Shown: positions 7,869 through 16,096, counted from the stretch's first letter. The stretch: 46,488 bases of DNA from CAYTTA01 sp964440655 (GCA_964440655.1 CAYTTA010000012.1:1-46488), one strand, 5' to 3'. A program made the numbers and translations. The notes: generated by a model not told the origin, from the letters alone.

Positions 7869-8552
7869 ATGAAACAGGACGATTCCGGAGAGCGGTTTGA
7901 GGGTCCTCACCAGGGGGGCGATCTGCTGGAGGCGGGTTCTTCACCCGAAAAGGCCCGTGCGGCCGCGATACTGATTCATGGCCGGGGTGCATCGGCCGAA
8001 AGCATTCTCGCACTCGGAGAGGGGCTGGATCGTCCGGAACTCTATCTGGTTGCTCCACAGGCCTATCGCTCCACATGGTACCCCTATTCTTTTCTCTATC
8101 CTGTGGAAGAGAACCAGCCGGAACTGGACTCCGCTCTTCAGGTGATCAGGGATCTTTTCGACCTGCTTGCCGACCGGGGGTTCAAACAGGAGTGTATTCT
8201 GCTGGGGGGCTTTTCTCAGGGAGCCTGTCTGGCGGCAGAATTCGCCGCCCGCTATCCGGCCCGGTATGGGGGGATCTTCTGCCTGAGCGGAGGGCTGATC
8301 GGCCAGACCGTCGATCACGACCGCTACCGGGGTGATCTGAAGGGTACGCCCGTATTCATTGGCTGCAGTGACGTCGACTCCCACATTCCGCTGGATCGGG
8401 TTCATGAGACCACCTCCGTCTTCCGCAGACTCGGTGCCTCGGTGACGGAGAGGATCTATCCCGGCATGGCCCATACGATAAATAGCGATGAGATGGAACA
8501 GGTTCGAAAAATGGTCTCGTCACTGCCGGGGGAGTGCGGGCAGGCGGAGTGA
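7869..8552 (+). CDS. Phospholipase/carboxylesterase family alpha/beta hydrolase (YpfH-like)
   Basis: Product of 227 aa with a good Shine-Dalgarno (AAGGAG) ahead of the ATG. The alpha/beta-hydrolase parts are the oxyanion-loop HGRGAS at 37-42, the nucleophile elbow GGFSQG with Ser116, an acidic residue in IGCSDVDSHIP, and the final His in YPGMAHTIN. The family (acyl-protein thioesterase / carboxylesterase 2 group) cleaves short-chain esters or thioesters in the cytoplasm. There is no signal peptide. It stands upstream of the serine-palmitoyltransferase-like gene with a 148-bp gap. Co-transcription is possible, and a link to lipid metabolism is only suggestive. Confidence 0.87.
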   Translation: MKQDDSGERFEGPHQGGDLLEAGSSPEKARAAAILIHGRGASAESILALGEGLDRPELYLVAPQAYRSTWYPYSFLYPVEENQPELDSALQVIRDLFDLLADRGFKQECILLGGFSQGACLAAEFAARYPARYGGIFCLSGGLIGQTVDHDRYRGDLKGTPVFIGCSDVDSHIPLDRVHETTSVFRRLGASVTERIYPGMAHTINSDEMEQVRKMVSSLPGECGQAE

Positions 8553-8700
8553 CTTCCTGCGGGTCATTTTGGGATCTGGGGGCAAATCCTTACTTTGGGG
8601 CGATTTTTTGAGCACGTTTCGGCCTGGCAAATCCGAGCGGCCTGTGCAATTGGCAGGCATCAGAAAACCCCTTTCAATCAACTCTAGTTCAACGCTGCAC

Positions 8701-9927
8701 ATGGATCTTTTTGACAAGCTTGAAGGCCGTCCGGGGCCTCTTGGAGAGTTTACTTCGGATGGATATGGATACTACACCTACCCCAAACTGGAGGGACCGA
8801 TCGGTCCGGACATGAAGTTCAACGGCAAGGATGTGATTGTCTGGAGCGTGAACGACTACCTCGGGGTGGCCAACAACCCGAAAGTACGGGAAGTGGACGC
8901 CAAAGCGGGGGCCGAATATGGTTTCAGCACCCCGATGGGTGCCCGGCTTATGACCGGAAACTCCGATCACCACGAGGCTCTTGAACGGGAGCTGGCCGAT
9001 TTTGTCCACAAGCCGGAGGCACTGCTGCTCAATTATGGGTACCAGGGGATCATGAGTGTGATCCATGCCCTGGTGGATCGCAACGACTTTCTCATCTATG
9101 ATGAACTGAGTCATGCCTGTATTGTGGATGGCAAGCAGCTGGCCATGGCGGAAAAATCTGTCTTCAAGCACAACGACATGGAGAGTCTGGAGAAGCAGCT
9201 CCAGCGTGCCGTGAGAAGAATGAAGCCGAACTCCTCCATTCTTGTTGTCACGGAAGGTGTGTTCGGGATGACCGGGGATCTGGGTAAGCTCAAGGAGATT
9301 GTCCAGCTGAAGGAAAAATATCCGTTCCGCCTTCTGGTGGATGATGCCCATGGCTTTGGAACTCTCGGCAAGGATGGGTCCGGTACGGGAACCTGGCTTG
9401 GTTGTCAGGAGGGAGTAGACATCTATTTCGGAACCTTTGCCAAAGCTGTGGCACTGATCGGGGCATTCGTGGCGACAGAGCCTCGTGTGGTCGAGTTTTT
9501 GCGGGGCAATGTCCGCAGCCAGATTTTTGCCAAGTCCCTGCCTCTGCCGCTCGTCATTTCCGCCCGGGAGAGAATCCGTCTGATCCGTGAGAATCCGCAG
9601 TGGAGGGAGCGCCTCTGGGAGAATACTCACAAACTGCGAGACGGCCTGCGTGAACTGGGTTATAACGTTCTTCCCTCGGAGAGTCCGGTAACGCCGGTCC
9701 TGACGAAAGGGAGCACAGACCTCTGCATGAAGATCATGAGGGCTCTTCGGGAAGATCATGGAGTATTTGTGAGCGGTGTCTCCTATCCTGTAGTGCCCAA
9801 AGGGATTGTGCTGATTCGTCTTATTCCTACAGCTGCCCATGAGGAGCATCATATCCAGCGCACTCTGGAGGCATTTGAAGCGATCCGTGAGATGGCCTTG
9901 TCGGGCGAGGAGGCGGCCACACCCTGA
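8701..9927 (+). CDS. Serine palmitoyltransferase-like alpha-oxoamine synthase
   Basis: Product of 408 aa from ATG 8701 (MDLFDKLEGR, the typical start in Bacteroidota homologues). An in-frame extension upstream overlaps the esterase gene and is not believed. It is a fold-type I PLP enzyme: H138 in DELSHACI should stack on PLP, D215 in LLVDDAHGFG binds the pyridine N, and K248 in FGTFAKAV is the Schiff-base lysine. Members condense an acyl-thioester with an amino acid and release CO2. In Bacteroidota the closely similar enzymes start sphingolipid synthesis from serine and palmitoyl-CoA. The close relatives 2-amino-3-ketobutyrate CoA ligase and BioF cannot be fully excluded. No other sphingolipid gene is adjacent. 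Confidence 0.82.
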   Translation: MDLFDKLEGRPGPLGEFTSDGYGYYTYPKLEGPIGPDMKFNGKDVIVWSVNDYLGVANNPKVREVDAKAGAEYGFSTPMGARLMTGNSDHHEALERELADFVHKPEALLLNYGYQGIMSVIHALVDRNDFLIYDELSHACIVDGKQLAMAEKSVFKHNDMESLEKQLQRAVRRMKPNSSILVVTEGVFGMTGDLGKLKEIVQLKEKYPFRLLVDDAHGFGTLGKDGSGTGTWLGCQEGVDIYFGTFAKAVALIGAFVATEPRVVEFLRGNVRSQIFAKSLPLPLVISARERIRLIRENPQWRERLWENTHKLRDGLRELGYNVLPSESPVTPVLTKGSTDLCMKIMRALREDHGVFVSGVSYPVVPKGIVLIRLIPTAAHEEHHIQRTLEAFEAIREMALSGEEAATP

Positions 9928-9939
9928 GCCGGTTTAGCT

Positions 9940-9986
9940 GCCAGCCCTGGATCATGGTTGTGAGCAGACCCTCTCTCAGGGCTGGC
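9940..9986. terminator. Long-arm hairpin between convergent genes
   Basis: GCCAGCCCTG (9940-9949) and CAGGGCTGGC (9977-9986) are exact reverse complements with a 27-nt loop. The element lies between the converging serine-palmitoyltransferase-like gene and the DEAD-box-like gene. Neither strand has a T tract after the stem, so it may be a terminator of non-canonical form or a 3'-end stabiliser. Confidence 0.5.
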
Positions 9987-10017
9987 AAAAACGGTTCTTG
10001 TCAGTTGAAGAGTCCTG

Positions 10018-11652
10018 TCAGGAGAAGAGCCGCTTGATAAACCCGAAAATTCCTCCTTTTTCACTCTTTCCGGTTCTGCCACCACTCAGCTTGTCGTAGC
10101 TCGGACGTGGCAGGCCGACCGGGGGACCTTCTGTAACGGCCGGACGGGATGAGGGATGATGAGGTCGTCCCGGCCTTTTTCCTCTTCCACCCTGCCCCCG
10201 GCCTGATGTTGAGCGACCGGTTCCCGGTTGTTGCCTCTGTTGTCTTTCTCTGCTCCGGGATTCACGGGACTGTGCGGGGGCTTCCTCCCTTTTTCCTGAA
10301 AATTCCGATCGGCGGGAAGCAGCCGCCCGTCTCCGTGCAGTTCCATCCGCCTCTTCTTCCGCGCGGTCGCTGCGGACGCTTTCCGGAAGCGGGATCTCTT
10401 CCGGCGCATAGCCAAGGTCATTGATGATGTCGTGGATGTCGTCCAGGTCCTGTCGGGAAACAAGAGAGACCATCCGATTGGCTTTTCCGTTTCCGACCAG
10501 CTCTGCACGCATTCTGTATTCCTGCACCTCTTCCGGCACGTCGTAGTTGATCACCTGGTCAACCTGACGTATGTCGAGCTGGGAAGCAGGGATCTCTCCG
10601 GCAACAAGATGTTGTACATTGCCACTTTCAAATCGCTCGAACCGCTCTTTGAAAGTTGCTTCATCCAGATTGTGATGAATACTGACTGCCCGTCTTCCGC
10701 TTTTTCTCAGGACACGATAGAGCCGGTCCGCGGTTCGTCTGGAGGCGGTGAAGATCAGGATCGATTCGCCCGGATGATTCTCAAGATGGGAGATCAGGGT
10801 GGTGATCTTCATCCGTGGAGGTACCTTGATATAGTATTGCACCAGATCTTTCGGAAATCCGATCTCTCCGCCGCTCTCCGCCGTTTCCGGTTTTGCTCCG
10901 GCGCTGGTTTTCCCTGAGCTGTCTGTCGCGGGTTCACCCCTGTCATGATCCGGTTGGCCTTTTTCTGCCTGGGTGTTTCCTTCGCCACGCTGCAGTGCAG
11001 AGAGCTCCTCTGCAGATTCTTTTTCGGCAGAATCCGCTTTCGATTCAACTCTCTCCGGATCATGAAGAAATCCTGAAAGAGGGTTGTCCCTCTCTTCATC
11101 CGGAAGAACATGGTCCACCACGGCGATACGCTGACACTTTCCGATGATCCTCCGGCTGATGGTATCTACAAAGTCCCACTCCGCCATGCGGTCCGCCGGA
11201 TCAAGAATCAGATACTGCACCTCCCGGAAGATCATACGATTCTCTTCCATCAGCCTTGCAAGCCGCGAGGGCGTGGCAATGATCACCCCGGGGCCGGATG
11301 CCAGAACCGATCTTTGCCGGGAGGGATCACCGTTCTCCTCAATCACTGCACTCTGTATGCCGGCATGACGGCCCACTTGCTCAATCCATCTCTCCAGCTC
11401 TGCTGTACGGTCGTTTGTGGTCAGAATCACGGCCTTGGTACCCTGACGACGGTCCTGTTTGGAGATCTGATCCAGGACCTGTACAAGATAGCCCGTTTCA
11501 GGATTTTCATCGGCGGAGGCCGTAATCAGGAGGTCTCCCCCCTGCTTGATCGCGTTAACAATTTTTTTCTGGAGAGGTGAGGGATTTTCCAGTTTGAGAT
11601 CTTTCAGTCCCTTCAGAATTTCGGAACTGATACGAAGTTGGCTGAATGACAA
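10018..11652 (-). CDS. Degenerate DEAD-box helicase-like protein (probable pseudo-helicase)
   Basis: Product of 544 aa, starting at TTG 11652 behind a good Shine-Dalgarno (AGAGGTGA). The architecture is that of a DEAD-box RNA helicase: Q-motif-like PSPLQ (24-28), two RecA-like domains and an Arg/Gly/Ser-rich basic tail (about 440-530) ending in GFIKRLFS. The ATPase motifs are broken. The Walker A segment (about 44-54) reads TASADENPETG instead of AxTGxGKT, motif II is DPAD at 151-154, motif III is not SAT, motif V reads GEIPASQLDI, and motif VI reads YRMRAELVGNG instead of HRIGRTGR. An acidic low-complexity insert (about 185-265) separates the lobes. It may still bind RNA through the tail. 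ATP hydrolysis is unlikely. The frame is intact, so it is not a decayed gene. Confidence 0.8.
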   Translation of the reverse strand: MSFSQLRISSEILKGLKDLKLENPSPLQKKIVNAIKQGGDLLITASADENPETGYLVQVLDQISKQDRRQGTKAVILTTNDRTAELERWIEQVGRHAGIQSAVIEENGDPSRQRSVLASGPGVIIATPSRLARLMEENRMIFREVQYLILDPADRMAEWDFVDTISRRIIGKCQRIAVVDHVLPDEERDNPLSGFLHDPERVESKADSAEKESAEELSALQRGEGNTQAEKGQPDHDRGEPATDSSGKTSAGAKPETAESGGEIGFPKDLVQYYIKVPPRMKITTLISHLENHPGESILIFTASRRTADRLYRVLRKSGRRAVSIHHNLDEATFKERFERFESGNVQHLVAGEIPASQLDIRQVDQVINYDVPEEVQEYRMRAELVGNGKANRMVSLVSRQDLDDIHDIINDLGYAPEEIPLPESVRSDRAEEEADGTARRRAAASRRSEFSGKREEAPAQSRESRSRERQQRQQPGTGRSTSGRGQGGRGKRPGRPHHPSSRPAVTEGPPVGLPRPSYDKLSGGRTGKSEKGGIFGFIKRLFS

Positions 11653-12244
11653 TGCTTTTCACCTCTTAATTTGGTTCACTATTTCAATTAACAAAAGGGC
11701 GGCTTCTTCAGATGGTCACCAATTGTGGGACCAAGCCGCCCGTACAGCCCCGGGAACAGAAACCCTGCTCCTTCCGGGGGGAAGCATTTTCCGGGGATGC
11801 AGCCAATTCGGGTCGCGGCATGGTTGATGAAATGCCCTCAGCCGGTGGCCAACCCCGTGTTGTGCCCTCTTAACCCTGTGCTCTGGAGAATCGTGTACTC
11901 CTTCTCAGAGCAGCGACTTTGCGTTGCGTCCATGAGATGAGCCCTGTGCCGGACAAAAATCAAAAGAACTCGGGATGGAACGAAAAACTCCGCATTGAAC
12001 AGCGCTTCACTACAGTTCCTGGTACAAATACGGTACGATTACGGAAAAAGATGAGCGCCAGTGTGCAAAGGGCCTGTAAAACATACAGCAAAGATAGCAA
12101 AACTTCAGTGCGTCCGGTAACCGGTTAACGAAAACCTTACACGGATCGTACAGTTTTTTCCCTTTGTGTATATTGCCGTGAATGGAACATCCGCAGGCCC
12201 TGGGAGGGTCCGGAATTGAAACTTCAACCCCAAGCCCGAGGTGC
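11653..12244. other. Divergent 592-bp intergenic region rich in predicted RNA hairpins
   Basis: Between the DEAD-box-like gene (minus) and the SRAP-like gene (plus). I see no protein gene. The half next to the DEAD-box-like gene contains three hairpins when read on the minus strand. They are 11910-11881 (9 bp, one bulge), 11796-11748 (8-9 bp, one bulge, with an inner stem 11784-11771) and 11741-11697 (9 bp, followed by TTTTGTT). This looks like a structured 5' leader or a small RNA ending in a terminator. The half from about 11940 to 12244 is A-rich in places and probably carries the SRAP-like promoter, but no box could be assigned. Confidence 0.55.
11697..11741 (-). terminator. Terminator-like hairpin in the leader of the DEAD-box-like gene
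   Basis: On the minus strand, GGGCGGCTT (11741-11733) pairs perfectly with AAGCCGCCC (11705-11697) and is followed by TTTTGTT. A nested GGTC/GACC stem lies in the loop. It ends about 40 nt upstream of the TTG start, just before the Shine-Dalgarno, a suitable place for attenuation or for ending a separate small RNA. Confidence 0.55.
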
Positions 12245-12880
12245 ATGAGCAACCGGATCGCACTTTTCAACCGTAAATCGGAGATAGAGGATTTTTTTCA
12301 GGTCCGGATCCCGGAGGACTCTCTGGTTGCCCCCCGCTACAATATTGCCCCCGGCCAGCAGATCCTCACTCTCCGGATGGAAGAGAAAGAGATTGTACCA
12401 CAGATGAAACGGTGGGGACTGTCTGTTGATGAGAAGAAACCGGAGCAGGCCATCGGAAAGGATGAGGCGCTCGAAGGGCTCCGGAAGGGAGAGTTTGGCC
12501 GGTGTGTAATCCCTGTGAGCGGCTATTACAAGTGGAAAGATTCCGGAAAGCGTGCCGACTTCCCCTTCTACGTACGGATGCTGCATGAACCGCTCATGGC
12601 TCTTGCCGGTATCTATGATCGCAGGGAGAGAGATGGCGGGTGCGCCATCATCCGGGTGGATGCCAATCCGCTCATTCAGCCGCTCGATCCGGTCATGCCG
12701 CTGCAGTTCAACAGTGAGCTGGCCCGGGAGTGGCTTGCGGGGGAACGGGAGGCTGCTGAATTGATCGAGGATGCCGGGTCGGTCTACCTGATGACAGAGA
12801 TGACGGTGCTCAGAGTGAGCAATCGCGTGAATGATCTCTCTCAGGATTCTCCGGATCTGATCCAGCCCCTTCCGAAATAG
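12245..12880 (+). CDS. SRAP (YedK/HMCES) family protein lacking catalytic residues
   Basis: Product of 211 aa from ATG 12245 (MSNRIALF), the position where active SRAP proteins start MCGRYAL. The fold signatures are YNIAPGQQIL (32-41), RWGLSV (56-61), RCVIPVSGYYKWK (86-98) and VMPLQFN. SRAP proteins shield abasic sites by a covalent bond through Cys2, helped by Glu of GFYEW and His of HDRMP. Here Cys2 is Ser, that Glu is Lys96, the His is absent (LDPVMP), and the NARxE motif between the WG and RC segments is not found. So covalent capture of abasic DNA is not expected. A non-covalent DNA-binding role is possible. The frame is intact. It lies opposite the degenerate DEAD-box gene. Confidence 0.8.
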   Translation: MSNRIALFNRKSEIEDFFQVRIPEDSLVAPRYNIAPGQQILTLRMEEKEIVPQMKRWGLSVDEKKPEQAIGKDEALEGLRKGEFGRCVIPVSGYYKWKDSGKRADFPFYVRMLHEPLMALAGIYDRRERDGGCAIIRVDANPLIQPLDPVMPLQFNSELAREWLAGEREAAELIEDAGSVYLMTEMTVLRVSNRVNDLSQDSPDLIQPLPK

Positions 12881-13027
12881 GTGTATGGCTTCCGTAGGCC
12901 TTCTGCTTTTTCCCCTCCCGCTTTTATCCGAGTTGGAAAATCAATATTTTTAATGTTTCCCGTCAGTTTGCAGATATATGGCTGTCTACTCCCCGTGAGT
13001 GGCAATGGCCGGCAGGCTACGGAAACC

Positions 13028-13049
13028 CCATGCCGGGTTCCCGGCATGG
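13028..13049. repeat. Near-palindromic inverted repeat before secG
   Basis: CCATGCCGGG (13028-13037) and CCCGGCATGG (13040-13049) are exact reverse complements separated by TT. It lies 38 bp before the secG start. It may be an operator, or an mRNA hairpin at the end of the SRAP-like transcript. No T tract follows. Confidence 0.55.
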
Positions 13050-13086
13050 CGAACTTCATCTGGCAAGCACATTTCCCCCAGGCATT

Positions 13087-13461
13087 ATGCTGTACGGTAT
13101 CATACTCGCGATTATTGTCATTATCAGTTTTCTGCTCATTGTGGTGGTTCTCCTCCAGCCGGGACAGAGAGAAGGTCTCTCCGGTGGGCTTGCTGCCGGA
13201 ATGATGGGAAGTTCCGGCATGGGTGCACGCCGGACAGCCGACCTGCTCTCCAAAACCACTTCCATTCTGGCCGGTGCTTTTCTGGTGCTCAGCCTGTTGG
13301 CCAATTTTGCGATTGATGCCGGAGGTCGGCCAGGCAGTGCCGTACAGCAGCGGGGCATGGATACCCCGGTTCCGGGCAATTTCGGTGCTCCTGCCGAAAC
13401 GACTGCGCCGATCCCTCAGGCCGCACCGGATGCCCAGCCTCAGGAGTCGGGAAACGAGTAA
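13087..13461 (+). CDS. secG: Preprotein translocase subunit SecG
   Basis: Product of 124 aa from ATG 13087. Two membrane helices, residues about 2-22 (YGIILAIIVIISFLLIVVVL) and about 58-77, flank the family loop LLQPGQREGLSGGLAAGM with the Gly/Met-rich stretch MMGSSGMGARR. SecG is the small accessory subunit of the SecYEG channel in the inner membrane and helps SecA-driven export. The C-terminus is a Pro/Gln/Ala-rich tail of about 40 residues, common in Bacteroidota SecG. It follows the SRAP-like gene by 206 bp and is convergent with the penicillin-acylase-like gene. Confidence 0.9.
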   Translation: MLYGIILAIIVIISFLLIVVVLLQPGQREGLSGGLAAGMMGSSGMGARRTADLLSKTTSILAGAFLVLSLLANFAIDAGGRPGSAVQQRGMDTPVPGNFGAPAETTAPIPQAAPDAQPQESGNE

Positions 13462-13498
13462 GAAAGAATGAGTAGGCAGGAACGGACAGGAAAGAAAC

Positions 13499-16006
13499 TC
13501 ATTCAGAATTGGAACCCGGTTGCTGGCTGGTGAGCAGCAGAGGATAGGTCCGGTCGTCTGCATCGGGTTTTCTGTCCAGCAGCCTCAATTCATAGAGCTC
13601 CCCTTCCCGCCAGGTCTCCGTATAACGGTTGTAGTTTTCCGAACCGGGATTTCCGGAAGGGCCTCCGGGGTAGACACCATAGGCTTTCAGCTCCGGTCCC
13701 AGCTCGACCACCATTCTCCAGGAGGGACCGTGATGCGTTCGGATGGCGTTGAGTGATTCCGCACTGCCATCGGTAAAAAGTTCGGGACCCCCGAGTCCCG
13801 GGATCTCTGCGATGTGATCGAGCCGGGTCTTGTTCACCTCCCCCCACTTCCATCCGGACCACTCTTCCCCCATCTCAGATTCCAGTCCCTTCACCGCCTC
13901 ATGAAATGTCTGTGTAACCAGCTCCGAAAGAGTTTCAACACGCGGTGTATCAGCGTCATCATACCAGACCGATTCCGGCTCCTCGACAATCATCTGAAGG
14001 GTTCTCTCTGCCGAGGGGATCCGGACCGGATGGGCAGCGCCTCGAAGCTCCTTCCAGATGGTTTCATAGAGCCGGTCCCACCAGTGATGAAAAATGGAGG
14101 GAGCCACATCCCTTCCCAGATTCTGATAGTCCCATCGGGCGAGTGAATGCGCCATCTCCTTCTCTCGGGCAGAAAGTTCATCCAGACGGAGATTCTCCAG
14201 CATGACCGGCAGGGCCAGAGCGGCGAGATAGCTGAAATTATCCAGCTGCAGGAGGCGCATGTCATCCACGGTGACCCGTTCCATCCCGCCCAGTCTCTCG
14301 TTGATCCTTTTTCCTCTCTCAAATGAGCGGTAGAGATCCCCCAGATAGTAGGGGTAGGTGGAGTCGGCCGGTATCTGGTTGGCGGAGCTCACATATCCCC
14401 TCTCAGGATTGATGACGGAGGGGTTGTCTCGGTAGGGTATCCACCCCTGCCAGTCGTGCCGCGGATCCCTCCCGTTCCCGATCATCTGCCCCTGATGCTT
14501 CCAGCGAAGCGGGAACCGTCCGGCCACCTGGAGTGCGATCGAGCCGTGCCTGTCGGCAAGGGCGAAGTTCTGGGCGGGTGCCGTATAGTATTCCAGGGCC
14601 CGGATCGCCTCCTCAACACTGCCGGCGCGGTTCAGCAGGTAGAAGGCCCTCAGTTCCTCGGTCGGATCGTGACCGATCCATCGGATGGCATGTCCGATTG
14701 TTTCAGGAAGCGGATTGGGCTGTGTTACAGCCCGGACGGGACCATGGTGGGTCCATAGAACGGTATCGGTCACGGCGCGTCTCCCCCTCACCCGGACTCT
14801 CTCCGTCCGCTTTGTCACTCTCTTCCATTTCCCATCATGGAGATATTCGTTCCTGTCTGCATCGCGGAATTCGATTTCATACCAGTCAAGCAGATCCGCA
14901 CCGGTATTGGTGCTGCTCCAGGCGATATTTTCATTGAATCCGAGGATGACCGAGGGAGTTCCGGGTATGGAGACCCCGTAGGTGTTGATCCCGGGAGTAT
15001 GGAGCTGAATCTCATACCAGATCGAGGGAACGGAGATGGCCAGGTGGGGGTCACCGGCCAGAATGGGATAGCCGCTTGCGCTCCTGCTTCCGTCCACTGC
15101 CCAGTTGTTGCTGCCGTTTGCCGGATCGGATTGCCAGGGTGAGAAGAGCGGTACAGGGTGCGGCGTGAAGGGACGGTCCGGCGGATCCGCCCGCATCGGT
15201 TCCGGATTCCACTTTACCCCGGAGGGAATGATGGGATCGGTCCATCGGACGGTCCGGTTGATGTACTCCTCGACAAACTCTTTCCCATAAAGAGCGGCTG
15301 TATTGCTGGTCTGGACATCCTGGCTCCGGCCTGCGAGCATCTGGGTCATGTACTTGAGCAACAGAACGGTCTTGAGCGGGGTCCAGGGCTCCGGGCGTAC
15401 CCTCAGCAGTTTGTATTCCAGCGGAAAACGGCTTCTCTGCAGGCCACTGATCCAGGCATTCACCCCGGCTGTATAGGCATCCACCATCTTTCCGATTTCA
15501 TCGTCATGAAACCTTTCCAGTGTTCTTGAGGCACCTTCGGCGACCCCCATTCTTCTCTGATTCAGGTCATGATCGAGGAAAGATTCTCCCATCCATTCGG
15601 CGAGACGTCCGGCGGCGGCCCTGGCCTGAAGGTCCATCTGGAAAAGCCGGTCTTTGGCGGTTACATACCCCTGTGCGAAATAGAGATCGTATTCGTTCAG
15701 GGCGAAGATATGGGGTACTCCCCTCTTGTCGTAATAGATCTCAACAAGGTCGCGAAGTTGATCGGACGGGATGGATATCCTTCCGGTGTCGGGCCGGAAT
15801 TCAGCATTGGACCAGAATCCTCTTACCGGGTGGAAGAAAGGACCGGGTGCCGGAAGCGGGCCTGCCTTCAGGGAAAAAAGTGTGACAAGCAGGGACGTGG
15901 TCAGCAGACTTGCCAGGAATAGCTGTTTGACTCTCAACGGATTGGTTTCTCTTGCATTGCCGTGATCTCTTGCCGTGATCTCTTGATTTATTGATGGCTT
16001 TACCAT
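13499..16006 (-). CDS. Penicillin acylase family protein (Ntn hydrolase, S45)
   Basis: Product of 835 aa if started at ATG 16006. It has a hydrophobic N-terminal signal or anchor (VKQLFLASLLTTSLLVTLFSL). The alpha-chain region includes DKRGVPHIFALNEYDLYFAQGYVTAKDRLFQMDL. A linker of about 25-30 residues is followed by the self-cleavage site GSNNWAVDG, whose Ser (about 299) becomes the N-terminal nucleophile of the beta chain. Later motifs include GDPHLAISVPSIWYEIQL and GFNENIAWSSTNTGADLLDWYEIEF. Family members hydrolyse amide bonds of beta-lactams, acyl-homoserine lactones or other acyl-amides in the periplasm; the substrate is open. The start is uncertain: a 13-bp tandem repeat lies between this ATG and a TTG at 15937, which would give 812 aa with a better-placed signal. 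Confidence 0.9.
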   Translation of the reverse strand: MVKPSINQEITARDHGNARETNPLRVKQLFLASLLTTSLLVTLFSLKAGPLPAPGPFFHPVRGFWSNAEFRPDTGRISIPSDQLRDLVEIYYDKRGVPHIFALNEYDLYFAQGYVTAKDRLFQMDLQARAAAGRLAEWMGESFLDHDLNQRRMGVAEGASRTLERFHDDEIGKMVDAYTAGVNAWISGLQRSRFPLEYKLLRVRPEPWTPLKTVLLLKYMTQMLAGRSQDVQTSNTAALYGKEFVEEYINRTVRWTDPIIPSGVKWNPEPMRADPPDRPFTPHPVPLFSPWQSDPANGSNNWAVDGSRSASGYPILAGDPHLAISVPSIWYEIQLHTPGINTYGVSIPGTPSVILGFNENIAWSSTNTGADLLDWYEIEFRDADRNEYLHDGKWKRVTKRTERVRVRGRRAVTDTVLWTHHGPVRAVTQPNPLPETIGHAIRWIGHDPTEELRAFYLLNRAGSVEEAIRALEYYTAPAQNFALADRHGSIALQVAGRFPLRWKHQGQMIGNGRDPRHDWQGWIPYRDNPSVINPERGYVSSANQIPADSTYPYYLGDLYRSFERGKRINERLGGMERVTVDDMRLLQLDNFSYLAALALPVMLENLRLDELSAREKEMAHSLARWDYQNLGRDVAPSIFHHWWDRLYETIWKELRGAAHPVRIPSAERTLQMIVEEPESVWYDDADTPRVETLSELVTQTFHEAVKGLESEMGEEWSGWKWGEVNKTRLDHIAEIPGLGGPELFTDGSAESLNAIRTHHGPSWRMVVELGPELKAYGVYPGGPSGNPGSENYNRYTETWREGELYELRLLDRKPDADDRTYPLLLTSQQPGSNSE
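15958..15983. repeat. 13-bp perfect tandem duplication
   Basis: TGCCGTGATCTCT occurs twice head to tail (15958-15970 and 15971-15983). The unit length is not a multiple of three. It lies within the first codons of the penicillin-acylase-like frame if ATG 16006 is used, and upstream of the coding region if TTG 15937 is used. Confidence 0.85.
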
Positions 16007-16096
16007 GTGGTACCTGCCCAACAAAAACCTCTGGCAAAACATTTTCAGAGCCGGAAAGAAAGCGTTTTATTGCGTGGTACCTGGATGTTCCTCCGG

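Noticed and set aside
8689..9852. Minus-strand open frame of 387 codons
   Set aside because: It lies fully within the serine-palmitoyltransferase-like gene and has no recognisable motif.
11755..11800. Possible SRP (4.5S) RNA core on the minus strand, because GGAAGGAGCAG resembles the conserved GGAAGGNAGCAG loop
   Set aside because: One base of the conserved loop is missing and the 5' arm lacks the expected CAGG; the pairing partner is a C-run instead. Better explained as one of the leader hairpins.
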